Assembly: GCA_963520375.1 (NCBI GenBank)
Contig: CAUQQF010000003.1
Location: forward strand, 78,787 to 142,786
DNA: 64,000 nucleotides
Origin: JABCPE02 sp963520375
GTDB taxonomy: Bacteria > Bacteroidota > Bacteroidia > Flavobacteriales > Weeksellaceae
Reading direction: 5' to 3'
Shown here: one piece after another, positions 24,403 through 33,165 of the stretch
Layout: the number at the start of each line of letters is the position of its first letter
Position numbering within the stretch: the stretch's first letter is position 1
Translations under genes and position numbers: made by a program
Notes under the pieces: generated by a model
Seen by the model: only the letters and a program-made list of their open reading frames with translations
Database searches by the model: none
What the model was told of the DNA's origin: nothing

Positions 24403-25845
24403 ATGGATTTACAAACAGCAAAAAAGAAAGCTACGAGAGTCCTCATAGCTGGTATAATTTCCAACTTCTCTGTTGGGATATTATACACTTGGAGTAACTT
24501 GAAGGATGCTCTTCAGTACACTGCAAAAAATGGATTCCAAGACAACACATTGGCCATTGACTCTGCTGACAGATTGTACTCTGCTTGGGGACAGTCTGAC
24601 CTAGCATTACCTTATGGTATTGGAGGTTTTACTTCAGCGTTTATCGTTGTATTCGCTGGAGCTTGGCAGGATAAAATCGGTCCTACTAAGGTTATCTTGA
24701 TCGGGGTGTTAATGACAGGGGTAGGAGCTATCCTTTGTAGTTTCTTGACTAACCATCCTTATTTATTTACTTTCGTATTCGCTATGGTAGTAGGTAATGG
24801 TATCGGATTCGTGTATGCTTGTCCTCGTGCGGCTGCGATGAAATGGTTCCACCCATCTAAAAAAGGGATGATCAACGGTCTTGTAGTAGCAGGATTTGGT
24901 CTTGGAGCTCTTTGGTTAGGACCACTTGAAACATTGTTCTTAAAGCAACAAGCTTTCATCTGGACTATCGATTCATTCCCTCACTTATCATTAGAAAACA
25001 CTTTGAGAGTATTAGGATGTGCTATCCTTGCTATGGGTATCCCTGCTGCATTGAATGTAGTGAACCCTCCTGCAGGATATGAAATTCCTGAAGTAGAAGC
25101 TGATGCTAACAAACCAGTAAAAGAAAACGCTAAGAAAACTGCTTCTATCGGAACTGCAGCTATGGCTAAAACTTGGCAAGCTTGGGCATTGTTCTCTATC
25201 TATGCTCTATACTGTTCTGCTGGTGCGATGGTTATCTCTAACTCTTCTGACATCATGAGAGTACAGTCTGGTTTGACATCTGGTGTAGAATCAGGATTGA
25301 TTACACCTGAAAACTTCGAACTAGCAACATCTCTACTTGGGATAATGGTTCCTGTAACTTCTATCTCTAATGCTTCAGGTCGTGCATTAGGAGGTATGAT
25401 TTCTGATATCATCGGTAGAAAGAATGTATACTATGTAATCCACACTATCCAAGCGATTAACATGTTCTTCTTCCACACTTATGACACTCCAGTAAAAATC
25501 ATCTTAGGAACTATCCTTACTTGTGTGGTTTACGGTTCTGTAATGAGTACAACACCATCTCTTGTAGCTGACTACTTCGGTCTTAAAGCTTACGGTGCTA
25601 ACTATGGTGTAGTTTATACAGGTTGGGGATTATCATTGGTAATCGGGCCTCAAATTGCAGCTTACTCTAACAGATTGGCTGAAGCAAACAATGCGCCAGG
25701 TGAAGCTTACTTCTTCGCTTACCATGCAGCTATCGCATTGATCGCAATTTCATTCGTTCTTGCATTCTTGGTTAAAAAACCTAAATTCAGACAAGAAGAT
25801 GTTATTGATGATTACATCTTAGGACCAGATGAACTTAAAAAATAA
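24403..25845 (+). CDS. OFA-type MFS transporter (oxalate/formate antiporter family)
   Basis: A 480-aa inner-membrane protein with about 12 helices. The start ATRVLIAGIISNFSVGILYTWSN is typical of the OFA branch of the major facilitator superfamily, as are GNGIGFVYACPRAAAMKWF and NASGRALGGMISDIIGRKN (loop 8-9). The family includes oxalate:formate antiporters and carriers of other monocarboxylates such as pyruvate; the substrate here is unknown. Codon use is strongly biased, like the porin's. No oxalate- or formate-metabolism gene is adjacent, so oxalate exchange should not be assumed. Confidence 0.85.
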   Translation: MDLQTAKKKATRVLIAGIISNFSVGILYTWSNLKDALQYTAKNGFQDNTLAIDSADRLYSAWGQSDLALPYGIGGFTSAFIVVFAGAWQDKIGPTKVILIGVLMTGVGAILCSFLTNHPYLFTFVFAMVVGNGIGFVYACPRAAAMKWFHPSKKGMINGLVVAGFGLGALWLGPLETLFLKQQAFIWTIDSFPHLSLENTLRVLGCAILAMGIPAALNVVNPPAGYEIPEVEADANKPVKENAKKTASIGTAAMAKTWQAWALFSIYALYCSAGAMVISNSSDIMRVQSGLTSGVESGLITPENFELATSLLGIMVPVTSISNASGRALGGMISDIIGRKNVYYVIHTIQAINMFFFHTYDTPVKIILGTILTCVVYGSVMSTTPSLVADYFGLKAYGANYGVVYTGWGLSLVIGPQIAAYSNRLAEANNAPGEAYFFAYHAAIALIAISFVLAFLVKKPKFRQEDVIDDYILGPDELKK

Positions 25846-25863
25846 TTAAGTTTAATCATAAAT

Positions 25864-25889
25864 AAAGACTCCCAAATTTGGGAGTCTTT
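25864..25889. terminator. Bidirectional terminator
   Basis: A perfect 26-nt palindrome (AAAGACTCCCAAA and its complement) followed by TTTTATTTT, between the convergent transporter and hemW genes. Confidence 0.85.
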
Positions 25890-25911
25890 TTATTTTGGGG
25901 ATATTCTAAAA

Positions 25912-27036
25912 TTATATTAAAAACAAATCTGAAGCTATTCCATCTGCAAAAAACCAATGTTTCTCAGGAATTTTGAGATGATTATTTTCTATGAGGAGAA
26001 TTCCCTGCTCTATTTTAGGCTGAATATCAGCATTGAATTTTTGTATAATTTCATCTGAAAAGTCGTTTTTTATTTTTGCTAAATCTACTCCCCAGCTTGT
26101 TCGGAGTCCTATCATCAGCATTTCATTATATCTATCTTTTTCGGACAATATTTCTTTTTCTAATGGTAGTTTTCCTTCTAAAAGGTTTTTGATGTATAAT
26201 GAATTGTTAGCAATGTTCCACGCTCTAACTTGTCCTCCGTCGTAGGAATGCGCCGAAGGCCCGATTCCTAAATAGGGCTTATATTTCCAATAAGATGTAT
26301 TGTGTTTAGAATAAAAATCAGGCTTCCCGAAATTTGATATTTCATAATGGTCAAAACCGTTATCTTTCAAAAAATCTACCATGTAGTAGAATTCCTCGTT
26401 TTGTGTATTTTCTTTCGGAGGGCTTATTTTTCCTTTGGTTATCCAGTTTTCAAGAGCAGTTCTCGGCTCTATGGTCAGCGCATAAGAAGAAATATGCGGA
26501 ACTTCCAGCGCTATGGCTTTATCCAAATTTTGCTTCCAAATTTCAAAATTCGATGTAGGCGCTCCGTAAATTAAATCTATACTAATATTCTGAATACCTG
26601 CATCTTGTGCCCTTTTCACTGAAGATTCTGCTTGTGAGGAACTGTGCGCACGGTTCATCAGCCTCAAATCTTCATCATGGAAACTCTGTATCCCTATGGA
26701 AAGGCGGTTAATCCCAATTTCTGCAATTCCCTTCAAAAATTTTTGGTCTAAATCATCTGGATTTGCCTCCAAGGTAATCTCTATATCCTCTGAAAAATCA
26801 AAGTATTTCAGGATTTCATCCATCAGCATTTTAATTTCATCTACTTCCAAAATAGATGGTGTCCCTCCTCCGAAATATAGGGTTTCTAAGGCTTTGTTTT
26901 TCAGCTCATTATTTCTTAATGACAATTCGTTTTTAATGGCGGAAAGCATCTCATTTTTCAATTTCAAAGAAGTAGAAAAATGAAAATTACAATAGCTGCA
27001 CTTCTGTTTGCAAAAAGGAATATGAATATAAAGCAT
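25912..27036 (-). CDS. hemW: HemW-like radical SAM protein
   Basis: A 374-aa protein beginning MLYIHIPFC-x3-C-x2-C (Cys9, Cys13, Cys16), the radical SAM cluster motif of the HemN/HemW family. FGGGTPS, EANPDD and LSIGIQSFHD follow. The protein lacks the longer N-terminal extension of true HemN, so it fits HemW, a heme chaperone, rather than coproporphyrinogen dehydrogenase. Older annotations often call it oxygen-independent coproporphyrinogen oxidase. Its leader contains a terminator-like hairpin at 27047-27061. Confidence 0.92.
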   Translation of the reverse strand: MLYIHIPFCKQKCSYCNFHFSTSLKLKNEMLSAIKNELSLRNNELKNKALETLYFGGGTPSILEVDEIKMLMDEILKYFDFSEDIEITLEANPDDLDQKFLKGIAEIGINRLSIGIQSFHDEDLRLMNRAHSSSQAESSVKRAQDAGIQNISIDLIYGAPTSNFEIWKQNLDKAIALEVPHISSYALTIEPRTALENWITKGKISPPKENTQNEEFYYMVDFLKDNGFDHYEISNFGKPDFYSKHNTSYWKYKPYLGIGPSAHSYDGGQVRAWNIANNSLYIKNLLEGKLPLEKEILSEKDRYNEMLMIGLRTSWGVDLAKIKNDFSDEIIQKFNADIQPKIEQGILLIENNHLKIPEKHWFFADGIASDLFLI

Positions 27037-27046
27037 AAAGAAAAAA

Positions 27047-27061
27047 CTCCCACAATGGGAG
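27047..27061 (-). promoter_or_regulatory. Leader hairpin with U-run before hemW
   Basis: On the minus strand CTCCCA-TTG-TGGGAG is followed by TTTTTT and, 4 nt later, the hemW ATG. It looks like an intrinsic terminator placed between the -7 box (27086-27093) and the start codon. It may attenuate hemW or affect ribosome access; the stem is only 6 bp. Confidence 0.35.
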
Positions 27062-27085
27062 AATATATTTCATAAAAGCGAACCT

Positions 27086-27093
27086 CAAAGGTA
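27086..27093 (-). promoter_or_regulatory. -7 box of hemW promoter
   Basis: Minus strand TACCTTTG, matching TAnnTTTG; the only nearby TTG is 12 bp upstream, too close for optimal spacing. Confidence 0.45.
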
Positions 27094-27140
27094 CGCCTTT
27101 ATTTGCAATAAAAAAATAGTTTTATGTGCTTTTTTTAGTG

Positions 27141-27148
27141 TAAATTTG
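27141..27148 (+). promoter_or_regulatory. -7 box of the PEP synthase-like gene
   Basis: TAAATTTG matches TAnnTTTG, 61 bp before the start at 27210. No clear TTG at -33. Confidence 0.45.
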
Positions 27149-27209
27149 AGATATATAACTTTCTCGTAATAAATGAATTAAATCATAATTTAACCTAAAT
27201 TTATCTGAA

Positions 27210-29939
27210 ATGAACAAAGAACAATTGTATGCTGCTTGTGAATTTGACAGCGAGGGAAATCTACTATGGGCAGGAGGAACTGCTGAAAAGCCTTGGATAG
27301 TATCTACCTATAACGCTGGTATTTTGAATAAAGACTGGGTCGGTGGGAAATCCGCAAAACAAGCCGATATTTTCCGAAAACTGAATGGACTAGACAGCCA
27401 CATGTCTCCAAAAGCGCAGGAAATCATAGATTCATTAAAAAATCAACCGCTTCATGTAATTGCTGAAAATCAGTTCGCGGTAACAGATTATGCATATCAA
27501 TTGTTCATCTCTCCTCTTCTTCCTGAATTGAGAAAATTTTTAGACAGAAATATATTAGATTTACAAAACAATGAGAGTTTTTCCACTGCGGAGAAAAACT
27601 GCCAAGACCTCATCAGAAAAGTAGAATTTTCTACGGAATTTGTAGAGGCAGTGCGTGTCGCTTTCGAATGGCTGGACAAAAAAAACCCTAATGTACCAAG
27701 GGCAGTCCGCTCCACAGCGCCTTCCGAAGATGGAGGAGAATTCAGCGGAAGTGGAAAATATTCTACTAAACTACGCCAGTTTGGTTTTGAGGAAGTTCTC
27801 AATGCTATCAAAGCTTGTTTCGTTTCTCGTTTTAATCGTGGTGCTTTACATTATCAGTTTTCGGCTCCACATGCTTTCGGTGAGGATTTAGCCTCTCTTT
27901 CATTTGCGGTAATGGTGCAGGATATGCAGCCGAGCATAGATGTGGCAGGAACTATTTTCACAGCTGACACACAGAGTAACCACCCTGGTTTTGTGGAAAT
28001 TAACTTTACTTATGGACTTGGTGAAGCTGTAGTTTCTGGTAGAGTTTCTAGTGACTCTTGGATTTTTGCAAAAAGACCTTTAAGACTAAAAAAAGATGGT
28101 TTAATAGACTTTAAACTTGGTGAAAAACAAGAGTATTTCGATGGAGAATGGCATAAAAACACTCCTGAAAACTCTGCAAAAAAATGTATGTCTGATGAGA
28201 CTGCTTCTACCCTCTCTACAATAGGAATGCTTCTAGGTGACTTATTCAGAGAGCTGGATGCGGAAAGTGTAGAGAGTGATTTGGAGGCGGCTATTAACTT
28301 TAAGACAAATACCATCATCATCACTCAGCAGAGAGCGATTACCACTCTGAAACACGAGCCTGTACATAGAAAATTTACCCTCGATGGGCTGAATGAAGAT
28401 GGACAAGAAAATGCTACCCTAGAAAGTGCGCTGCTTCTAAAATCAAAAGGTATCAATGCTGGGATTCCAAGTATCACGCACGGAGTTGTAATCTCACTCT
28501 TTGGCGAAGGAGCCGAGTTCAAAAGAGATTTTGAGAAGAAATTTAATGAAAAGAAAAAACAAATCACAGATAAATACGGCGACAAAATAGGAGTAATCCT
28601 CGTAACAGCGATGACTTACCCATGGATGGAGCCTTCTATGGAACAAACCGTAGCCTGCATCACTACTCGTGGAGGGAAAAATGACCACACTCCTATCTGG
28701 TGTAAAGAACATGGCTTACCGTGCGCTGTATCCGTAAAGGGCGCGCCTGAATTTCTAAAAGATGGCAGCCTAATCACTTACTATGGCGTAGGAGACACTC
28801 CTGCTTTCTATGATGGTCGCCACCAGTATTCTGTAACAGAAACTCAATTAGAAGGGCTAAAACCTTCTCCTATTCCTATCCGTCTGATAGTATCCGATGC
28901 GAGTACAGCTAGGTCTGTATGTATGCGTTCTTATTTCCCTTCTCTCAATATTGGTAGAGGTTCTGGACTAGTTCGCTGGGAAATGCTGGCAGCAAAACTT
29001 AGAGTGCATCCTATGGCGGTGATGAATTATTCTACTTTGGAGAGTGACTTCTTGCAGCTGGTAGGTCAGGGAAGAATGACAAAAGAAGAAGCCGTAAAAA
29101 CAGCCGAAAGCGTAGCTGAATTTATCCGAACTGAATCTGGCGAGCTTTCTCCTGTGGATTGGTATGTAAAAGCCCTCGCAAGGGAAATTGCAGGAATCGT
29201 TTCTCCATACTATACTGATGATATCAATGAGCCTATGGTCGTGCGACTTCCTGACTTTAAAACCAATGAACACGCTGATTTATTAGGCGGTAGAGCCTAT
29301 GAGCCAGTGGAAGAAAACCCTATGCTGGGAGACAGAGGTGCAGGAAAATATTTAGGTGCATATCAAAAAGCATTCCTTGCCATAGACCTAAAAGCTTTGG
29401 CATATGTGATAAATGATATGGGATATACCAATATCCACATAGAAGTTCCTTTTGTGAGAACGCCTGATGAAATGAAAGAAGTCGCTAGATTAGTAAAAGA
29501 AAGCGGTATCGATATTCCTCTTCAAATGATGTTCGAGCTTCCTGTGAATATTTCTCGTGCAACAGAGTTTTTCAAAGTGTCTGATGGCGGTCAGATAGGT
29601 TCTAACGACCTTCTACAACTAGAATTCGGATTAGACCGCTCTGGAGGAGATATTCTGCCTTGGCATATACAACACCTACAATCCAGAATAGAAAACCTCA
29701 TCCAAGAAAGAAATACTACGAAACCAGAGTTCCATTTAGGTCTCTGTGGCAACCTTCCTTCTACCAATCCAGAGTTTGCAAAATGGCTGGTAGATGCTGG
29801 AATAGACGAGTTCTCTGTAACGCCTGATGCTCTGATTCCTGCCCTGCTGGGAGTAACAGGAGAGACACCTGATGGGAAACAAAACATCACTGTTTATACG
29901 GCAGAAGGCAAAGTGTTCGTAAATGGACAAAAAGCATAA
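27210..29939 (+). CDS. Phosphoenolpyruvate synthase-like enzyme (atypical)
   Basis: A 909-aa protein with the three-domain plan of PEP synthase / pyruvate phosphate dikinase. The ATP-grasp part (to about 400) has RAVRSTAPSEDGGEFSG. The swivelling domain's phospho-His motif reads GGKNDHTPIWCKE where E. coli PpsA has GGRTCHAAI; the His is kept but the surroundings differ. The TIM-barrel part has VVRLPDFKTNEHADLLGG, EENPMLGDRGAGKY, GSNDLLQLEFGLDR and HLGLCGNLPS near the catalytic Cys. It likely makes PEP from pyruvate and ATP for gluconeogenesis. Divergence in the swivelling domain leaves room for another phosphotransfer substrate. Monocistronic. Confidence 0.85.
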   Translation: MNKEQLYAACEFDSEGNLLWAGGTAEKPWIVSTYNAGILNKDWVGGKSAKQADIFRKLNGLDSHMSPKAQEIIDSLKNQPLHVIAENQFAVTDYAYQLFISPLLPELRKFLDRNILDLQNNESFSTAEKNCQDLIRKVEFSTEFVEAVRVAFEWLDKKNPNVPRAVRSTAPSEDGGEFSGSGKYSTKLRQFGFEEVLNAIKACFVSRFNRGALHYQFSAPHAFGEDLASLSFAVMVQDMQPSIDVAGTIFTADTQSNHPGFVEINFTYGLGEAVVSGRVSSDSWIFAKRPLRLKKDGLIDFKLGEKQEYFDGEWHKNTPENSAKKCMSDETASTLSTIGMLLGDLFRELDAESVESDLEAAINFKTNTIIITQQRAITTLKHEPVHRKFTLDGLNEDGQENATLESALLLKSKGINAGIPSITHGVVISLFGEGAEFKRDFEKKFNEKKKQITDKYGDKIGVILVTAMTYPWMEPSMEQTVACITTRGGKNDHTPIWCKEHGLPCAVSVKGAPEFLKDGSLITYYGVGDTPAFYDGRHQYSVTETQLEGLKPSPIPIRLIVSDASTARSVCMRSYFPSLNIGRGSGLVRWEMLAAKLRVHPMAVMNYSTLESDFLQLVGQGRMTKEEAVKTAESVAEFIRTESGELSPVDWYVKALAREIAGIVSPYYTDDINEPMVVRLPDFKTNEHADLLGGRAYEPVEENPMLGDRGAGKYLGAYQKAFLAIDLKALAYVINDMGYTNIHIEVPFVRTPDEMKEVARLVKESGIDIPLQMMFELPVNISRATEFFKVSDGGQIGSNDLLQLEFGLDRSGGDILPWHIQHLQSRIENLIQERNTTKPEFHLGLCGNLPSTNPEFAKWLVDAGIDEFSVTPDALIPALLGVTGETPDGKQNITVYTAEGKVFVNGQKA

Positions 29940-29947
29940 AATCAAAC

Positions 29948-29978
29948 AAAAGAGAGAGACCAAAAATCTCTCTCTTTT
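29948..29978. terminator. Bidirectional terminator
   Basis: AAAAGAGAGAGA (29948-29959) and TCTCTCTCTTTT (29967-29978), a perfect 12-bp stem with a 7-nt loop and T-rich flank, between the convergent PEP synthase-like and RluD-like genes. Confidence 0.8.
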
Positions 29979-30005
29979 CTTTTTTAAGAATTAAATATTT
30001 TATTT

Positions 30006-31061
30006 CTAATTCGAAGCTAAATAATTTCTCCATTTATCAACAGCCTCCTGCATATCCTTTGGCATTGGGCTTTCAAAATACATTTCCTTTTTGGTTGTCG
30101 GGTGGATAAATCCAAGTGTATGAGCATGCAGAGCATGTCTTGGTAATATTTCAAAAATATTTTGGATAAACTGCTTGTATTTCGGCAGATTTTGCCCCCT
30201 TAGAGGAATATGCCCTTCATATCTTTCATCATTGAAAAGAGTGTGCCCTATGTGGCGGAAATGAGCCCTTATCTGGTGTGTTCGTCCTGTTTCCAGTTTA
30301 CATTCTACCCAAGTCATATATCGGAAACGCTCTAAAACTTTATAATGAGTCACAGCGTGTTTGCCGATGCTTCCATCTTCATAGACCGCCATCTGCATTC
30401 TATTTTTTTCGTGGCGTCCTATGTGTCCGCGGATAGTTCCCTCATCATTTTCTAAATTTCCCCAAACAAAAGCCCAATAGAGCCGTTTGGTTTTTCGTTC
30501 AAAAAACTGTTTCGCAAGGAAACTCATCGCATATTCATTTTTAGCAATGACAAGAAGCCCTGATGTGTCTTTATCAATCCTGTGAACCAGCCCTACACGG
30601 TCTAAATCCGTTTTCAAGCCATTTTTCTCAAAATGATAGGCCACAGCATTGACTAGTGTTTTATCCCAGTTCCCAAAACCAGGGTGGACAACCATTCCTG
30701 CTTCCTTATCCACTACCAATACATCATCATCTTCATAAACGATATTGATAGGAATATCTTGAGGAATGATAATATTTTCGCGAGGAGGATGGGCGAGAAG
30801 AACCGAAATCTGGTCGTTAGGTTTTACTCTATAGTTCTGTTTTACAGGAACTCCATTGACAACCACATTACCAGCGCGGCAGGTCTGAGAAATTTTATTT
30901 CGGGAGGAATTTTGTCTAAAAATTAACAAAAATTTGTCTATCCTAAGAGGTTCCTGATTCTTATCTACAACGATGCTGAGATGCTCATACAGATCGCTCC
31001 CTTCCTCCAGAGATTCATTGAGAACCTCATCTTCTATAAAATCTTCATTTTCTTCTATCAT
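30006..31061 (-). CDS. RluD-like 23S rRNA pseudouridine synthase
   Basis: A 351-aa protein with an S4 RNA-binding domain (about 38-95: LRIDKFLLIFRQNSSRNKISQ, VVVNGVPVKQNYRV) and an RluA-type catalytic domain with HRIDKDTSGLLVIAK (Asp163). Domain order and length match RluD/RluC, which modify helix 69 or other sites of 23S rRNA. The acidic N-terminal 30 residues (EENEDFIEDEVLNESLEEG) are an extra. It follows the PASTA protein gene by 6 bp on the same strand, so they share a transcript, as is common in flavobacteria. Confidence 0.93.
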   Translation of the reverse strand: MIEENEDFIEDEVLNESLEEGSDLYEHLSIVVDKNQEPLRIDKFLLIFRQNSSRNKISQTCRAGNVVVNGVPVKQNYRVKPNDQISVLLAHPPRENIIIPQDIPINIVYEDDDVLVVDKEAGMVVHPGFGNWDKTLVNAVAYHFEKNGLKTDLDRVGLVHRIDKDTSGLLVIAKNEYAMSFLAKQFFERKTKRLYWAFVWGNLENDEGTIRGHIGRHEKNRMQMAVYEDGSIGKHAVTHYKVLERFRYMTWVECKLETGRTHQIRAHFRHIGHTLFNDERYEGHIPLRGQNLPKYKQFIQNIFEILPRHALHAHTLGFIHPTTKKEMYFESPMPKDMQEAVDKWRNYLASN

Positions 31062-31067
31062 CTTTAT

Positions 31068-32096
31068 CTACTCTACTACTACTTTTTTCGGTTTTGGTTT
31101 TTCGGCTGGTTTAGTAGTGTTTTCTTTAGGTTTTTCCTCTGTTTTTTTATTGTCTTTTTTCTCCTCAGGCTTTTTAGTTTCCACTGGTTTAGCAGGAGGT
31201 GGAGACTCTACCTTTATGTTTTGTTTCGTGGAAGAAGGGTACTCCATCGGCGTGTTAGCCTGTCTGGTTTCCTTTGCTGGTTCAGTTGGTTCATCCTTCG
31301 GAAGCCCATATATTTTATCCAGTTCCCTTGCTTTATCCACCATTTCGGCAGGAGTTTTCTTACTCGCCCATACATCTATCTGCATCCCTTGGTCTCTAAG
31401 GCTACCCACTGCAGGGTCTTGGTAGTAGACTATATCATTTTCATCTTTTACTCCACTTTCGTATTCCGCGATACCAAATTCAAAATTATTAGCCATAATC
31501 ACTTCGCGGGCTTCTTTCACAGTAAGCCCCACTACATTTGGAACGGCAATATCTCTAAGCGGCCCAGAACCGATAATCAAATCTATTACAGAAAACTTAG
31601 GTAGGAGAGTTCCTGGTTTTAGTTCCTCTCCTTTGTAAATCATTTTCAGAACGGCATCTTTCTGGATACTTGGCTCATAGATGGTATCACCTACCTTTAG
31701 CCCTACAAGCTCTAACCTACTAAACGCCAATCCTTTATATTTCTCTAAAAGATTAGGAACTTCCACTTTTGCCCAAGTTTTTGGATTGATTCTCAAGATA
31801 ACAGTCCTACCCTCTTTCACACGAGAACCTGCGGCAGGATAAATTTGTAACACCTGAAAAGGCTTATATTTAGGGTCGTATTTAAAGCTGTCCACTTCCA
31901 CCTCCAGCCCCATGTTTTCTAATTCTTTTACGGCCTCTTGGACAGACATATTTACTACATTCGGAACGGGTACTTCTTTTCCGTGGTTGGTATGGGTATC
32001 CAGCCATCTAAATGTCCCCCAAACCAAGCCAAAAAATATCCCTAAGGTAATCAAAATATTTACCCAGACTTTCCAGTGAAGAAATGATTTAAACAT
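31068..32096 (-). CDS. PASTA-domain membrane protein without a kinase domain
   Basis: A 342-aa protein with one N-terminal membrane helix (about 11-27) and three PASTA repeats outside the membrane: PVPNVVNMSVQEAV (from about 42), VEVPNLLEKYKGLA (from about 113) and IAVPNVVGLTVKEA (from about 186). A tail rich in Lys, Pro and Glu follows from about 270 (KKPEEKKDNKKTEEK). PASTA domains in Ser/Thr kinases and PBPs bind peptidoglycan fragments or beta-lactams, but here no kinase or transpeptidase is attached. A cell-wall sensing or scaffolding role is inferred. Confidence 0.88.
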   Translation of the reverse strand: MFKSFLHWKVWVNILITLGIFFGLVWGTFRWLDTHTNHGKEVPVPNVVNMSVQEAVKELENMGLEVEVDSFKYDPKYKPFQVLQIYPAAGSRVKEGRTVILRINPKTWAKVEVPNLLEKYKGLAFSRLELVGLKVGDTIYEPSIQKDAVLKMIYKGEELKPGTLLPKFSVIDLIIGSGPLRDIAVPNVVGLTVKEAREVIMANNFEFGIAEYESGVKDENDIVYYQDPAVGSLRDQGMQIDVWASKKTPAEMVDKARELDKIYGLPKDEPTEPAKETRQANTPMEYPSSTKQNIKVESPPPAKPVETKKPEEKKDNKKTEEKPKENTTKPAEKPKPKKVVVE

Positions 32097-32166
32097 ATTT
32101 TTAGTGTCAATTAAATTGCAAAAGCAAATATATGGTTTTTCATTAAATTTTTCCTGTTTTTTTGTT

Positions 32167-32174
32167 TACTTTTG
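32167..32174 (+). promoter_or_regulatory. -7 box of xrtF promoter
   Basis: TACTTTTG matches TAnnTTTG. It contains the TTG at 32172 that a gene finder could take as an early start, which argues for the ATG at 32190 instead. Confidence 0.5.
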
Positions 32175-32189
32175 CCCAAAATTATCATA

Positions 32190-32711
32190 ATGTTTGATGA
32201 CCTAAAGCCTATTCTTATCCTGTTATTAAGGTTTTTAGCGACTTATCTGGGATTGATTTTACTTTATCAGTTTTATCTAAATCTATACTCCGATGCCGCC
32301 GCAGACCCTTTGACCAGAGTTATAGCAGAGCAGTCTACTTTCTGCATGAATAAAATGGGCTACAATACCCAACTGATAGAATCCACCGAAAAGAGCGGTT
32401 TATATTTCTATATCAATAACATATGGGCCACCACGATGATTGAGGGCTGTAATGCCGTTTCCATCATGATTCTGTATCTTGCCTTTATTTTTACTTTTTA
32501 TAAAGGATTACAGACTTTTTGGTTCGCCGCTTTGGGACTGGTTTTCCTTTATGTAGTGAATGTTATGAGAATTGCTCTTATTAACATTGTCTATATGGAA
32601 CTTTCACCAGAGCATTTTAAGATTGCTCATGATTATGCCTTTCCTGCCATTATCTATGGTGGTGTTGTTTTTCTTTGGATTATCTGGATTAAATTTTTTG
32701 TTAAACGATGA
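32190..32711 (+). CDS. xrtF: Exosortase family protein XrtF
   Basis: A 173-aa multi-span membrane protein. I start it at the ATG at 32190, because the longer frame begins with a TTG inside the -7 box. The exosortase catalytic set is visible: Cys87 in IEGCNAVS, Arg127 in NVMRIALIN and His147 in AHDYAFP, each at a membrane edge. Exosortases are sortase-like transpeptidases that recognise a C-terminal tripartite signal and process surface proteins. XrtF is the flavobacterial form and is normally paired with a small partner gene, as here. No target with a recognisable sorting signal was found in the window. Confidence 0.9.
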   Translation: MFDDLKPILILLLRFLATYLGLILLYQFYLNLYSDAAADPLTRVIAEQSTFCMNKMGYNTQLIESTEKSGLYFYINNIWATTMIEGCNAVSIMILYLAFIFTFYKGLQTFWFAALGLVFLYVVNVMRIALINIVYMELSPEHFKIAHDYAFPAIIYGGVVFLWIIWIKFFVKR

Positions 32712-33133
32712 AACATTGGAACTGGATTGGTGCCATGCTTTGTGTGGCAGGGCTTATCGGAGTGAGATATCTGGAAAAAGTTCTATTCTACGACCCTTTT
32801 TTAGATTATTTTGCGAATACTAGCAATCCTGCATTTCCTCAGTTTGAGTGGACTAGGCTCATTGGCAGCCATATTTTCAGGTTTTTATTAAATCTTATTT
32901 TTTCTTTGGGAATCGTTCATTTTCTGTTTTTAAATAAAAAATGGACTTTCCAAGCGATGGTTTTAATCACTTTATCTTTTGTTCTTTTCTTCCCTATTTA
33001 TCTGTATTCTGTCTATACGGAATTTAGTTTCGGGAATTTGTTTTCGTTTTATATCAGAAGATTTGTGATTCAGCCTCTGCCTATTTTACTGATAGTGCCG
33101 CTGTTTTATTACAGAAAAAATCTTATAAAATAA
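32708..33133 (+). CDS. Exosortase F-associated membrane protein
   Basis: A 141-aa protein with about four membrane helices whose start overlaps the xrtF stop by 4 nt (ATGA), so translation is coupled. This small membrane protein beside xrtF is a recognised flavobacterial companion of the exosortase (exosortase F system-associated protein). NPAFPQFEWTRLIGSHIFRF and the late FSFYIRRFVIQPLPILLIVPLF are its distinctive parts. Its role in sorting is not known. Confidence 0.85.
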   Translation: MKHWNWIGAMLCVAGLIGVRYLEKVLFYDPFLDYFANTSNPAFPQFEWTRLIGSHIFRFLLNLIFSLGIVHFLFLNKKWTFQAMVLITLSFVLFFPIYLYSVYTEFSFGNLFSFYIRRFVIQPLPILLIVPLFYYRKNLIK

Positions 33134-33163
33134 ATCAAGGCTCATTTTTATAAGCCTTGATTT
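33132..33163. terminator. Bidirectional terminator
   Basis: AAATCAAGGCT (33132-33142) and AGCCTTGATTT (33153-33163) form an 11-bp stem followed by TTT, between the exosortase pair and the convergent DUF4407 gene. Confidence 0.8.
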
Positions 33164-33165
33164 TT

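Noticed and set aside
24403..25845. Oxalate:formate antiporter as a firm substrate call
   Set aside because: The OFA family carries several monocarboxylates and no oxalate or formate metabolism gene is adjacent.
25912..27036. Oxygen-independent coproporphyrinogen oxidase HemN
   Set aside because: The protein starts directly at the radical SAM motif and lacks the N-terminal extension of HemN, so HemW fits better.
30973..31604. Overlapping plus-strand ORFs rich in Phe/Ser/Leu
   Set aside because: They are antisense shadows of the Lys/Pro/Glu-rich tail of the PASTA protein.
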